Source: Rhodococcus rhodnii NBRC 100604
GTDB lineage: Bacteria > Actinomycetota > Actinomycetes > Mycobacteriales > Mycobacteriaceae
Direction: 5' to 3'
DNA: 64,000 nt
Assembly (NCBI RefSeq): GCF_001894925.1
Contig: NZ_BCXD01000017.1
Location: forward strand, 1 to 64,000
Position numbers and translations under genes: made by a program. The number at the start of each line of letters is the position of its first letter. The first letter of the stretch is position 1. Under the pieces are notes generated by a model. It was given only the letters and a program-made list of their open reading frames with translations, had not been told where the DNA came from and did not search any database. This document shows, one piece after another, positions 28,561 to 38,304 of the stretch.

Positions 28561-28566
28561 TACGAT
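28561..28566 (+). promoter_or_regulatory. TACGAT -10 box for the first emb gene
   Basis: Lies 9 nt before the GTG at 28576; no Shine-Dalgarno sequence is present. Confidence 0.4.
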
Positions 28567-28575
28567 CTGTGAGTC

Positions 28576-31500
28576 GTGACGTCTGCACCGTCGGTGGCCG
28601 CTTCGGCGCGCTCCAGCGCCCGCTCCGCGCGCATCGTCGCGGCCGTCGCCGGGTTGATCGGCTTTCTCACCGCGATCGCTGTTCCGTTCCTTCCCGTGCG
28701 TCAGGAGCAGGCGTCGATCCAGTGGCCCGACGCCGCGGCCACGGCGTCCGCCGACGTCACGGCACCGCTGATCGCCGACGTTCCGCTCGCGGTGGAGGCG
28801 ACGGTGCCGTGCGCGGTCACCGAGGAGGCGCCGCCGGGCACCGTGGTCGTGTCGACGCTTCCGGACGGCGCGCCAGATCGCCTCGCGTCCGGCCTCGTCG
28901 TCCGTACGTCCGCGGACGGCGGCGTCGAGGTCGTGCTTCGCGACGGCGTGCTCGCGACCGCCACCGGATGCGACACCGTCACCGTCACGTCCGATCACAC
29001 CGCGACGACCGTGACCGTCGCAGGCGGGCCCGATACCGGCACGTCGTCGACACCCGCCGATCACCGGCCGCAGACCGTCGGGCTCTTCACCGATCTCGAT
29101 CCGGACGCGCTGGCGGGGACGTCGGTGCAGCTCGACCTCGATTCCCGCTTCTCGTCGACGCCGGGACTGCTCAAGCTCGCGGCGATGATCATGTGCGTCG
29201 GCGCCACCGTCGTCGCCCTCGTCGCACTGCACCGCCTCGACAACGCCGACCGCCGCGGCGCGCGACGCTTCCTGCCCGCGCGCTGGTGGCGGATCGGGCC
29301 GGTCGACGTCGTCGTGCTCGGGACACTGCTGGTGTGGCACGTCATCGGAGCCAACACGTCCGACGACGGCTACCTGCTCACGATGGCCCGCGTCTCCGGC
29401 GACGCGGGCTACATGGCGAACTACTACCGGTGGCTCGGCGTGCCCGAAGCGCCGTTCGGGTGGTACTACGAGGTTCTCGCGCTGCTGTCGAACGTGAGCA
29501 CGGCGTCGATGTGGATGCGGCTGCCTGCGCTGCTCGCGGGAATCGTCTGCTGGCTCGTCATCAGCCGCGAGGTCGTCCCGCGCCTGGGCGCCCGGGTCCG
29601 CCACAACCGCGTCGCGCTGTGGACGGGCGGGCTCGTGTTCCTCGCGTTCTGGCTGCCGTACGACAACGGCCTGCGCCCCGAGCCGATCATCGCGCTCGGC
29701 GCGCTGCTCACGTGGTGCGGCGTCGAGCGCTCCGTCGCGACGCGGCGGCTGCTGCCGGCGGCGCTCGCGGTGCTCGTCGCCGCGTTCTCGCTCGCGGCAG
29801 GGCCGTCGGGGCTGATCTGCGTCGCGGCACTCATCGCGGGATCGCGGGCGGTCACCGGCGTCGTCGTGGCGTATCGGCGGACGCGGGGCGTCGCAGCTCA
29901 GTTGCTGCCCATCCTCGCGGCGGGCACCGTCGTGCTGGTCGCGGTGTTCGCGGATCAGACTCTCGCGACCGTCCTCGAGTCGACGCGCGTGCGCAGCGCG
30001 ATCGGCCCGAATCTCGCGTGGTTCGAAGAACGGCTGCGCTGGGACGCGCTGCTCACCATCTCGCCGGACGGCTCGCTCGCTCGCCGCTTCGGTGTGCTGG
30101 TGATGCTCATGTGCCTCGTCGTGTGCGTCATGCTCGTGCTGCGCAAGGGCCGCATCCCGGGCACGGCGGTCGGGCCGTCGCGACGGATCCTCGGGATCGT
30201 CTTCGCGTCGCTGCTGCTGATGATGTTCACGCCGACCAAGTGGACGCACCATTTCGGGGTCTACGCGGGACTCGCCGGTTCGGTCGCGATCCTCGCCGCG
30301 GTCGGCGTGGGCGCCAGGAGCATTCGCTCGAAACGCAATCGCGCGCTGTTCGCGGCGGGCGTCCTGTTCGTGCTGGCGCTGTCGTTCACGGGCTCGAACG
30401 GCTGGTGGTACGTCGCGAGCTACGGCGTGCCGTGGTGGGACAAGCCGCCGTCGATCGCAGGCAAGGGCTTCTCGACGGCGCTGCTCGCCGCGACGCTGCT
30501 CGCGCTGCTCCTCGCCGCCTGGTATCACCTGCGCGAGCCGTACGAGAACGGCAGGGTCGACGGCCACGTGGCGCGCATCCTCACCGTCTCGCCGCTGACG
30601 ATCGCCGCGGCGGCGATGGTGCTGTTCGAGGTCGCGTCGCTCGTGAAGGGCGCCGTCGCGCAGTATCCGGCGTACTCGATCGCGCGCTCCAACATCGACT
30701 CGCTCGCGGGCGGGTGCGGGCTCGCCGACGACGTCCTCGTCGAGCAGGACCCCACGGCGGCGATCCTGCCGTTGCGCGAACCGCCATCCGACACCGACGG
30801 CGCGGGCGCGTTCGGGGCGACCGACGCGACCGGCTTCTCGCCCGACGGCGTCGCGAGCGACCTCACCGCGGATTCCGAGGAGGTCGCGGCGGGCGTCGCG
30901 AACTCGGTGCGCGGCACCGACCGCACGACGAGCGGGACGAGCGCCGGCACCGGGGGCGGCGCGGGGCTCGACGCCGGCGTGAACGGCTCGACGGTGCCGC
31001 TGCCGTTCGGGCTCGACCGCGAGCGCGTCCCCGTCCTCGGCAGCTACGTCGACGGCGGGCAGCAGGACGCGTCGCTCACGACGGGCTGGTACGCGCTGCC
31101 GCCCGAGACGGCGGACACCCCGATCGTCACGATCTCCGCCGTGGGACGCATCCGGTCCGTCGACGCGGACGGCGTCGAGACCCCCGGGCAGCACCTCGTC
31201 GTCGAATACGGCCGCGCCACACCGGACGGCGAGGTCGAGGTCTTCGGTGCGACGTCGCCGCTCGACATCGGGCCGGCGCCGTCGTGGCGCAACCTGCGCG
31301 TCCCGCGCGACGCGATACCGCGCGACGCCGACAGCATCCGGCTCGTCGCCGACGATCCCGACATGGCCGCGAATCAATGGCTCGCCGTGACGCCGCCGCG
31401 CGTGCCGCAGCTGCGGACGGTGCAGGACGTCGTGGGCTCGCAGGCGCCCGTCATGCTCGACTGGTCGGTCGGGCTCGCGTTCCCGTGCCAGCGGCCGTTC

Positions 31501-31803
31501 GCGCACCGGTGGGGTGTCGCGGAGGTGCCGGAGTACCGGATCCTGCCCGACCGGCTCGGCGCCGAGGCCACCAACACGTGGCAGGACCACTTCGGCGGCG
31601 GGCCGCTCGGCTGGACGGAGGAACTGCTCGACGCCGCGACCGTCCCGACGTATCTGCACGGCGACTGGCGGCGCGACTGGGGCTCGCTCGAGGTCTACAC
31701 ACCGAAGGCGTCCGACGCCGTGCCGGCCGACGTGACCGTCACGCAGGTCGACCGGGGCGGGACGTGGTCGCCGGGGCCGATCCGGTACGCCACCGAATCG
31801 TGA
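28576..31803 (+). CDS. Emb-family arabinosyltransferase (first copy)
   Basis: 1075 residues. One N-terminal helix and a periplasmic jelly-roll region come before the GT-C membrane core. The catalytic Asp pair lies in GANTSDDGYLLTMARVS, followed by NYYRWLGVPEAPFGWYYE and MMFTPTKWTHHFG. The C-terminal carbohydrate-binding domain ends in FPCQRPFAHRWG and DWRRDWGSLE. It elongates or branches arabinan using DPA and is the ethambutol target family. The C-terminus resembles EmbC, but assignment to EmbA, B or C is not safe. GTG start, probably leaderless. Confidence 0.93.
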   Translation: MTSAPSVAASARSSARSARIVAAVAGLIGFLTAIAVPFLPVRQEQASIQWPDAAATASADVTAPLIADVPLAVEATVPCAVTEEAPPGTVVVSTLPDGAPDRLASGLVVRTSADGGVEVVLRDGVLATATGCDTVTVTSDHTATTVTVAGGPDTGTSSTPADHRPQTVGLFTDLDPDALAGTSVQLDLDSRFSSTPGLLKLAAMIMCVGATVVALVALHRLDNADRRGARRFLPARWWRIGPVDVVVLGTLLVWHVIGANTSDDGYLLTMARVSGDAGYMANYYRWLGVPEAPFGWYYEVLALLSNVSTASMWMRLPALLAGIVCWLVISREVVPRLGARVRHNRVALWTGGLVFLAFWLPYDNGLRPEPIIALGALLTWCGVERSVATRRLLPAALAVLVAAFSLAAGPSGLICVAALIAGSRAVTGVVVAYRRTRGVAAQLLPILAAGTVVLVAVFADQTLATVLESTRVRSAIGPNLAWFEERLRWDALLTISPDGSLARRFGVLVMLMCLVVCVMLVLRKGRIPGTAVGPSRRILGIVFASLLLMMFTPTKWTHHFGVYAGLAGSVAILAAVGVGARSIRSKRNRALFAAGVLFVLALSFTGSNGWWYVASYGVPWWDKPPSIAGKGFSTALLAATLLALLLAAWYHLREPYENGRVDGHVARILTVSPLTIAAAAMVLFEVASLVKGAVAQYPAYSIARSNIDSLAGGCGLADDVLVEQDPTAAILPLREPPSDTDGAGAFGATDATGFSPDGVASDLTADSEEVAAGVANSVRGTDRTTSGTSAGTGGGAGLDAGVNGSTVPLPFGLDRERVPVLGSYVDGGQQDASLTTGWYALPPETADTPIVTISAVGRIRSVDADGVETPGQHLVVEYGRATPDGEVEVFGATSPLDIGPAPSWRNLRVPRDAIPRDADSIRLVADDPDMAANQWLAVTPPRVPQLRTVQDVVGSQAPVMLDWSVGLAFPCQRPFAHRWGVAEVPEYRILPDRLGAEATNTWQDHFGGGPLGWTEELLDAATVPTYLHGDWRRDWGSLEVYTPKASDAVPADVTVTQVDRGGTWSPGPIRYATES

Positions 31804-31858
31804 CGCGTGTGGCGCACGTGACGATCCGGTCCCGGTGGGTGCTACGGCATTTCTGGCC

Positions 31859-31864
31859 TACCAT
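31859..31864 (+). promoter_or_regulatory. TACCAT -10 box for the second emb gene
   Basis: Lies 8 nt before the GTG at 31873, suggesting its own leaderless transcript in addition to read-through. Confidence 0.45.
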
Positions 31865-31872
31865 CGTTCATC

Positions 31873-34800
31873 GTGCCCGACGCCGTGCCCGCTCCGCCGA
31901 GAGAGCCATCCGACACGAGTTCACCGGCGCGAACGGATCGCCGCGGCGAGTTCCGTAGCGCGCGCCTGATCGCCGCGGTGTGCGGCGTGCTCGGCGCGAT
32001 CCTCGCGATCGCGGTTCCGTTCCTCCCCGTCGTGCAGACGACGTCGGCGGTGCAGTGGCCGCAGGCAGGTCAGGGGGACGTCGAGCTGCCGCTGATGTCG
32101 CAGGCGCCGATGTCGTTCGACGCGACGATTCCGTGCTCGGCGGTCGCGGCGATGCCGGAGCAGGGCGGGCTGCTGCTCTCGACGGCTCCCGCGCAGGGAC
32201 AGAACGCGCCGCTGCAGGCGATGTTCGTCCGGGTGTCGGAGCAGTCGGTCGACGTCCTCGACCGCAACGTCGTCGTCGCGAGTGCGCCACGCGCCGAGGT
32301 GCAGTCCCCCGCGTGCGGCGAGATCGTCATCCGCTCCGGCATCGACCGGACGTCGGCCGAGTTCACGGGTCTCACGAACGACGGCGGCACTCCCGTCGCG
32401 GGCGAGCTGGGCGGCGATCTGCGGCCGCAGATCGTCGGCATCTTCAGCGATCTCGACGATCCCGCCGCCGCGGGCCTGTCGGTGTCGGTCGACATCGATT
32501 CGCGGTTCTCGACGAGCCCGACGCTGATCAAGCTCGTCGCGATGATCGGCGCACTCGCCGCGACGGTCGCAGCGCTCGCAGCGCTCGCGCGGCTCGACGG
32601 CACCGAGGGCCGTGGCCATCGCCGGTTCCTGCCGGCGCGATGGTGGAGGTTCACGCCGATCGACGGCGTCATCGTCGGCACGCTCGTGCTGTGGCACTTC
32701 ATCGGCGCGAACACGTCCGACGACGGCTACCTCCTCACGATGGCCCGGGTCTCGGACGACGCCGGCTACATGGCGAACTACTTCCGCTGGTTCGGCGTCC
32801 CGGAGGCGCCGTTCGGCTGGTACTACGACGTGCTGGCCGCGCTCGCCCACGTCTCGACGGCGAGCCCGTTCATGCGGCTCCCGGCGCTGCTCGCGGGCAT
32901 CGCGTGCTGGCTCGTCATCAGCCGTGAGGTGGCGCCGCGGCTCGGCCGCTCGGTGCGCGGCACCAAGGTCGCGCTGTGGACGGGCGGCCTGGTCTTCCTC
33001 GCGTTCTGGCTGCCCTACAACAACGGGCTGCGTCCCGAGCCGATCGTCGCGCTCGGTGCACTGCTGACGTGGTGCTCGATCGAGCGCTCGATCGCGACGC
33101 GGCGGCTGCTGCCCGCCGCTGTCGCCGTCGTGATCGGCGCGTTCACGCTCGCCGCCGCGCCGACGGGCCTGATGTGTGTGGCTGCGCTGCTCGCGGGTGC
33201 GCGGCCGATCATCCGCATCATCGTCCGGCGTCACCGCGAGGTGGGTTCGCTGCCGCTCGTCGCGCCGATCGTCGCCGCCGGAACCTCGGTGCTCGTCGTC
33301 GTGTTCGCCGATCAAACCCTCGCGTCCGTCATGGAAGCGACGCGGGTGCGCACGATCATCGGCCCGAACCTCGAGTGGTACAAGGACTTCCTGCGCTACT
33401 ACTACCTGTTCGTCGAGACGGTCGACGGCTCGCTCGCCCGCCGCTTCGCGTTCCTCGTGATGCTGCTGTGCCTGCTGACGACGCTGTTCGTCCTGCTGCG
33501 ACGCCGCCGCGTCCCCGGTATCGCGAGCGGTCCGGCGTGGCGGCTCATGGCCGTCGTCTTCGGAACGATGTTCTTCATGATGTTCAACCCCACGAAGTGG
33601 ACCCACCACTTCGGGGCGTACGCGGGCATCGCGGGTTCGCTCGCTGCGTTGACCGCCGTCGTCGTGTCGGCGTCGGCGTTGCGGTCCCGGCGAAACCGGT
33701 CGGTCTTCCTCGCAGGTCTGCTTCTCGTGCTCGCGTTCTCGTTCGCGGGCATCAACGGCTACTGGTACGTGTCGAGCTACGGTGTGCCGTGGTTCGACAA
33801 GCCCGTCTCGCTGGCCGGCCACCAGTCGAACACCCTGTTCCTCATCCTGTTCGCGGTCGCGCTCGCCGTCGCCGGATGGCAGTACCTGCGTGAGGGTTTC
33901 GCGTCCGCGCCGCCACGTGCCGACACCCGCAAGGGCCGGCGCTGGCGGACGTTCGCGGCGGCACCGCTCACCGTCGTCGCGGGTGCGATGGTGGTCTTCG
34001 CGGTCGCGTCGCTGCTCAAGGGAGCGGTCTCGCAGTATCCGGCGTACTCGCTCGCACGCTCGAACGTCGATGCGCTGACGGGCAATTCGTGTGGGCTGGC
34101 GAGCGACGTTCTCGTCGAGACCGATCCGAACGACGGCCTGCTCGCGCCGGCCCCGGATCCGAGCGAACCGCTCGCGAATCCCGCCGACCCGCTCGCCGGG
34201 GCGTCGCCGACGGGCTTCTCCCCCAACGGGATTCCGTCCGATCTCACGGCCGATTACGTCGAGGTCAAGCAGGGCATGAGCAACACGTCGACGCAGAGCA
34301 TCGGGCCGTCCTTCGAGACCGGGTCCAATGCGGGCACCGCGGGCGGCACCGGCGGAGCCGGGGTCAACGGCTCGACGGCCGCGCTGCCGTTCGGCCTGAA
34401 TCCCGCGACGACGCCCGTCATGGGCAGTTACCAGGACGGCATCCAGGAGCCCGCGCAGCTCACGTCGAGCTGGTACGCGCTGCCCGAACGCAGCGAGGAG
34501 CGTCCGCTCGTCGTCGTGTCCGCAGCAGGACGCATCTGGTCGGTCGACCCGATCAGCGGGTCGACGACGTACGGGCAGTCGCTGCTCGTCGAGTACGGCA
34601 AGCGCGCGCCCGACGGCAGCGTCGAGGTGCAGGGCAGCTACCTGCCCAAGGACATAGGGCCCGCGCCGTCGTGGCGCAACCTGCGAGTGCCGATCGACGA
34701 GCTCGCACCCGATTCCGACGTGGTGCGCATCGTCGCGTACGACCCCAACCTGACCGGCGACCAGTGGCTCGCGTTCACGCCGCCGCGCGTACCGACCCTC

Positions 34801-35187
34801 GAGACGCTCGACTCGTATCTCGGGAGCGAGCAGCCCGTGCTGCTCGACTGGGCCGTCGGGCTGCAGTTCCCGTGCCAGCGGCCGTTCCGGCACGAGTACG
34901 GCGTCGCCGAGATGCCGAGCCACCGGATCCTGCCCGACCGCGGGCTCGCGGTGAGTTCGACCGACACGTGGCAGGCCGGTGAGTTCGGCGGGCCGCTCGG
35001 GTGGACCGAGATGCTCGCGGGCGCAACGACGATGCCGACGTACCTCCGCGACGACTGGGGCCGCGACTGGGGTTCGGTGGAGCGCTACGACCGCCACCGT
35101 CCCGACGCCGACGCCGCCGAACTCGACCTCGGCGAGAAGACGCAGTGGGGCTGGCAGAAGGACGGGACGATCCGCGTCTACGAGTAG
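31873..35187 (+). CDS. Emb-family arabinosyltransferase (second copy)
   Basis: 1104 residues and the same architecture as its upstream paralogue: an N-terminal helix after a disordered start, a periplasmic domain, the GT-C core with GANTSDDGYLLTMARVS, MMFNPTKWTHHFG, and a C-terminal domain with SSWYALPERS, FPCQRPFRHEYG and DWGRDWGSVE. The two copies align along their length, so they arose by tandem duplication. Two copies contrast with three (embCAB) in M. tuberculosis and one in Corynebacterium. A terminator-like hairpin overlaps its stop. Confidence 0.93.
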   Translation: MPDAVPAPPREPSDTSSPARTDRRGEFRSARLIAAVCGVLGAILAIAVPFLPVVQTTSAVQWPQAGQGDVELPLMSQAPMSFDATIPCSAVAAMPEQGGLLLSTAPAQGQNAPLQAMFVRVSEQSVDVLDRNVVVASAPRAEVQSPACGEIVIRSGIDRTSAEFTGLTNDGGTPVAGELGGDLRPQIVGIFSDLDDPAAAGLSVSVDIDSRFSTSPTLIKLVAMIGALAATVAALAALARLDGTEGRGHRRFLPARWWRFTPIDGVIVGTLVLWHFIGANTSDDGYLLTMARVSDDAGYMANYFRWFGVPEAPFGWYYDVLAALAHVSTASPFMRLPALLAGIACWLVISREVAPRLGRSVRGTKVALWTGGLVFLAFWLPYNNGLRPEPIVALGALLTWCSIERSIATRRLLPAAVAVVIGAFTLAAAPTGLMCVAALLAGARPIIRIIVRRHREVGSLPLVAPIVAAGTSVLVVVFADQTLASVMEATRVRTIIGPNLEWYKDFLRYYYLFVETVDGSLARRFAFLVMLLCLLTTLFVLLRRRRVPGIASGPAWRLMAVVFGTMFFMMFNPTKWTHHFGAYAGIAGSLAALTAVVVSASALRSRRNRSVFLAGLLLVLAFSFAGINGYWYVSSYGVPWFDKPVSLAGHQSNTLFLILFAVALAVAGWQYLREGFASAPPRADTRKGRRWRTFAAAPLTVVAGAMVVFAVASLLKGAVSQYPAYSLARSNVDALTGNSCGLASDVLVETDPNDGLLAPAPDPSEPLANPADPLAGASPTGFSPNGIPSDLTADYVEVKQGMSNTSTQSIGPSFETGSNAGTAGGTGGAGVNGSTAALPFGLNPATTPVMGSYQDGIQEPAQLTSSWYALPERSEERPLVVVSAAGRIWSVDPISGSTTYGQSLLVEYGKRAPDGSVEVQGSYLPKDIGPAPSWRNLRVPIDELAPDSDVVRIVAYDPNLTGDQWLAFTPPRVPTLETLDSYLGSEQPVLLDWAVGLQFPCQRPFRHEYGVAEMPSHRILPDRGLAVSSTDTWQAGEFGGPLGWTEMLAGATTMPTYLRDDWGRDWGSVERYDRHRPDADAAELDLGEKTQWGWQKDGTIRVYE

Positions 35188-35214
35188 GCACCACTACCCC
35201 CTCAACCTGGTGCC
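35187..35214 (+). terminator. hairpin after the emb genes
   Basis: GGCACCA (35187-35193) and TGGTGCC (35208-35214) form a perfect 7-bp stem over a 14-nt loop, beginning at the stop codon. There is no U-tract, as is common in actinobacteria. Confidence 0.45.
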
Positions 35215-35344
35215 GGCCCCACCGGGTACGGGGTTCGGCGGCGTCGCCAAGGGGGTGTGGACGACGACAGACCTGTGGATGATCGGGCTGTTCGTCGGCA
35301 CTGCTCGGGCTCCGATGTCACACGGCGCAACCACGCTCGGCGCC

Positions 35345-35600
35345 ATGAGACGTGGGGAATGGGCGATCGATCTGCAGGCCGTGTACGACGCATCGCAGGA
35401 CGGAGTGATCCGAGCGGGCACGCTGGAGCAACTGCAGATCCCTCGATCCTAGGGCGCGGCGCCGCGTCGTCGACGATCTGGTCGAGGAACTCCGACACGC
35501 GCCCACTCGTGGAACGACGATCCCGCGCTCGGTGCTCCGTTGCCGGAGTACCGGGGGTGGCTACGAATCCGCGATGATCGCGGCGCGGCGCGGCTCGTAG
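35345..35600 (+). pseudogene. remnant of an AbiEi/DUF559-like protein
   Basis: A 35-codon frame from the ATG at 35345 (MRRGEWAIDLQAVYDAS, then GVIRAGTLEQLQIPRS) resembles the N-terminus of actinobacterial AbiEi-like/DUF559 proteins. It stops at 35452. In another frame, 35463-35600 reads RRVVDDLVEELRHAPTRGT then IPRSVL, like the middle of the same family. The central part is missing, so this looks like a deleted, frameshifted gene. Family recognition is from memory and should be checked. 35215-35344 holds no gene I can support. Confidence 0.42.
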
Positions 35601-35962
35601 TCGTTCTCACTCAGGAAACTCGGTCCTGGCACGGCTCCCGCCCCTGCCGGGCGGCCGCTTCTGTCGACACAGAAGCGCGATCCCTGGCTGATCGGTTCCC
35701 GCTCAAGACCGACCCACTCGACGATGACGTGCGCGGGATCGGGACGAACGATCCTGCCAGGGTGCCCTGCGCTGAGCACCGGAGGTCGTGTCGCGGGGTC
35801 GAAGATCCCACGATCCTCGTCAGGACCGGTGTAGATCACTGCCTGCCCCCGTCGGGTATCCGACTCCGCGAGCGGAGGACGGTCCCGAGCAGCGGAGTCG
35901 ACCGTTCCGTTCACCTCCCGATCTCGAGCCCAGGCACCTCTGCGACTGGCAGCCGACCGCAC
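35561..35962 (-). CDS. doubtful hypothetical protein
   Basis: 133 codons from a GTG, with a possible later GTG at 35914 (VNGTVDS). The acidic middle (GQAVIYTGPDEDRGIFDP, VIVEWVGLERE) looks more protein-like than the flanking frames, but no family is recognised and no good ribosome-binding site is seen. It overlaps the end of the AbiEi-like remnant on the other strand. Confidence 0.33.
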   Translation of the reverse strand: MRSAASRRGAWARDREVNGTVDSAARDRPPLAESDTRRGQAVIYTGPDEDRGIFDPATRPPVLSAGHPGRIVRPDPAHVIVEWVGLEREPISQGSRFCVDRSGRPAGAGAVPGPSFLSENDYEPRRAAIIADS

Positions 35963-36033
35963 AGTAGCGTGCGTGCGGCCATCTCATCACGGGAGAGGAT
36001 GCAGAATCTTCCACTGCCGGGGAATCTCGCGCC

Positions 36034-36039
36034 TACGCT
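36034..36039 (+). promoter_or_regulatory. TACGCT -10 box of a leaderless gene
   Basis: Lies 6 nt before the ATG at 36046; no Shine-Dalgarno sequence. Confidence 0.45.
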
Positions 36040-36045
36040 GCCGCA

Positions 36046-37695
36046 ATGGGTACAGGCCGTGAACCCCGGGTCCGTGTTGCTCGGCGCTTCGGTGCCGGGG
36101 CGTTCGCCGCGCTGCTCGCCGCCGTCCTGGTGGCAACAGCGTGTTCGTCGCCACCGGACGACGCGGCGACGGCCGACTCCGGCGCCACCGACGTCGCGAC
36201 CACCGGCGGCCGGCTCCACGGCATCCGCGACGACACCACCACGCGGTTCCTCGGTGTTCCGTACGCCCGCCCGCCGGTGGGCGAGGCGCGCTGGACCCTG
36301 CCCGACGCCGTCGATTCGCCGGACGCCGACGTCGATGCCACGCGTCCCGGGCATCCGTGCCCGCAGTCGATGCCCGTTCCCGGCGGCGCACCCGAGCCGG
36401 CGGAGGACTGCCTCACGGTGAACGTGACGGTGCCCCGGCAACCGCGTTCGCCCGGCCCGTTGCCGGTGATGGTGTGGTGGCACGGCGGCGGCTACACGAG
36501 CGGCGCGGGCAGCGCGTACGACGCGCGGCGCCTCGCCGAGCAGGGCGATGTCGTCGTGGTCAGCGTCAACTACCGGCTGGGTGCCCTCGGCTATCTCGGT
36601 GTTCCCGGGCTCGAGGGCGGCGGCAACTTCGGATTCGCCGATCAGATCGAGAGCCTGCGATGGGTGCACGCGAATGCCGAGGCGTTCGGCGGCGACCCCG
36701 GCAACGTCACGGTCTTCGGTGAGTCCGCGGGAGCGATGTCCGCGTGCGCGCTGACGACCTCGCCCGTGGCCGACGGCTTGATCGACAAGGCGATCCTCGC
36801 ATCGGGGTCGTGCATGCTGCGCTGGCCGGACGGCGGCCTGTATCCCGGTGTTCCGGCGCTGGGCCCGTACGCGTCGCGCGACGACAACGAACAGGCGTCG
36901 CTGGCTGCGGCACAGCAGTTGGGATGCACCGGCGACGACGTGATCGACTGCATGCGAGCGCTTCCCACCGAGAGTCTGCTCACCGTCGGCGACAGCTTCA
37001 CCAACCAGCTGGCGTACGGCACGGACCTGCTTCCCGACGATCCCGCCGCGGTCCTCCGCGACGGCAGGCGGTCTGCGGTTCCGGTGATCACGGGCGGCAA
37101 TCACGACGAGCATCGCTCGTTCGTGGGCGGGCTGCTCGCGGCGACGCCCGATGCCGTGACGCCCGAGAACTACGCGGATCTCGTCGCCACGGCGTTCGGG
37201 GAGCGCACCTCGGCGGTGCTCGATCTCTATCCGCTCGAGCGCTTTCCGAGCGCGGGCATCGCGTGGGCGACGGTCGTCACCGATTCGGCGTGGTCGTGCC
37301 CGACCCTCGCCGGCGCCCGGTCGATGTCGCGAACCGCGCCGACGTATCTCTACGAGTTCGCCGACGAGACGGCCCCGAACGTCAACGGAATCACGACGAT
37401 TCCGCAGGGTGCCGCGCATGCGACCGATCTGCCGTACTACTTCGATCTCGGCGGCGAGAGCCTGCTGACGACGGATCGCCGGCGCGAGATCGGCGACCAG
37501 ATCATCCGGTACTGGACGTCGTTCGCGCACGACGCGGCGCCGCGTGTCGACGGACTCCCGGATCCGGGCCCGGTCGACGCCGACACCCGCCGGGCACTAC
37601 GGTTCGCGACCGACGAGACAGGCGAGGCCGATGTCGCCGCCGACCACCGGTGCGATTTCTGGCTCGGCGACGAGCCGGCCCCGCAGGGACGCTGA
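36046..37695 (+). CDS. type B carboxylesterase lipoprotein
   Basis: 549 residues. A signal peptide with lipobox VATACSS puts the lipidated Cys at 33, so the enzyme is anchored outside the membrane. The alpha/beta-hydrolase domain has FLGVPYARPP at 68-77, the oxyanion loop WWHGGGYTSGAG near 144, nucleophile Ser227 in FGESAGA, an acidic residue around GNHDEHRS and the His in GAAHATDLPYYF. It should hydrolyse esters or related bonds of external substrates. It is monocistronic and converges on a response regulator with a 3-nt gap. Confidence 0.88.
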   Translation: MGTGREPRVRVARRFGAGAFAALLAAVLVATACSSPPDDAATADSGATDVATTGGRLHGIRDDTTTRFLGVPYARPPVGEARWTLPDAVDSPDADVDATRPGHPCPQSMPVPGGAPEPAEDCLTVNVTVPRQPRSPGPLPVMVWWHGGGYTSGAGSAYDARRLAEQGDVVVVSVNYRLGALGYLGVPGLEGGGNFGFADQIESLRWVHANAEAFGGDPGNVTVFGESAGAMSACALTTSPVADGLIDKAILASGSCMLRWPDGGLYPGVPALGPYASRDDNEQASLAAAQQLGCTGDDVIDCMRALPTESLLTVGDSFTNQLAYGTDLLPDDPAAVLRDGRRSAVPVITGGNHDEHRSFVGGLLAATPDAVTPENYADLVATAFGERTSAVLDLYPLERFPSAGIAWATVVTDSAWSCPTLAGARSMSRTAPTYLYEFADETAPNVNGITTIPQGAAHATDLPYYFDLGGESLLTTDRRREIGDQIIRYWTSFAHDAAPRVDGLPDPGPVDADTRRALRFATDETGEADVAADHRCDFWLGDEPAPQGR

Positions 37696-37698
37696 GCG

Positions 37699-38304
37699 TC
37701 AGATCCACCCGCGGGCCTGTGCGGTCCGTGCAGCCTCGACTCGGGTGCCGGCGCCGGTCTTGCCGATCGCCGAGGACAGGTAGTTGCGGACGGTGCCGGC
37801 GGAGAGGTTCACCTCGCGTGCGATGGCGCTGACGGTGGCCCCGGTGAGCGCGATCCGCAGGATGTCGCGCTCGCGTTCGGTGAGCGGATCGGGCCCGTCG
37901 GCGAGCGACTCGCTCGCGAGGGCGGGGTCGATGACCCGCAGGCCGGAGTGGATGCGCCGGACGGCCTCCGCGAGTTCCTTTGCGGACGTGTCCTTGACGA
38001 CGAATCCGCTCGCGCCCGCGTCGAGCGCACGCCGCAGGTACCCCGCTCGCCCGAACGTCGTGACGACGAGGACGCGCGTGTCCGGGATCTCCCGGCGCAG
38101 CTCGCTCGTGACGTCGATTCCGTCGCGGCCCGGCATCTCGATGTCGAGCAGGCACACGTGCGGCGCGACATCCCGTGCAGCTGCGAGGACTTCGTCGCCG
38201 CGGCCCACCTCGGCCACCACGTCGATGTCCGGCTCGAGACCGAGTAGGGCTGCCATCGCGCCGCGCACGAGCGCCTGATCGTCGGCGAGAAGGATGCGGA
38301 TCAC
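37699..38304 (-). CDS. NarL/LuxR-family response regulator
   Basis: 201 residues. The receiver domain has acidic residues in LLADDQ, phospho-acceptor Asp54 in CLLDIEMPG and Lys104 in VVKD; the C-terminal LuxR helix-turn-helix spans about 140-200 (LTERERDILRIA, LSAGTVRNYLSSAIGKTG). GTG at 38304 overlaps the kinase stop by 4 nt, so it is the cognate partner. The layout resembles DesKR-like systems that regulate an adjacent ABC transporter. Confidence 0.92.
   Translation of the reverse strand: MIRILLADDQALVRGAMAALLGLEPDIDVVAEVGRGDEVLAAARDVAPHVCLLDIEMPGRDGIDVTSELRREIPDTRVLVVTTFGRAGYLRRALDAGASGFVVKDTSAKELAEAVRRIHSGLRVIDPALASESLADGPDPLTERERDILRIALTGATVSAIAREVNLSAGTVRNYLSSAIGKTGAGTRVEAARTAQARGWI

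Noticed and set aside
28156-31659. Long minus-strand frame opposite the first emb gene
   Set aside because: Low-complexity Arg/Asp/His-rich shadow of a GC-rich gene; Emb motifs are on the plus strand.
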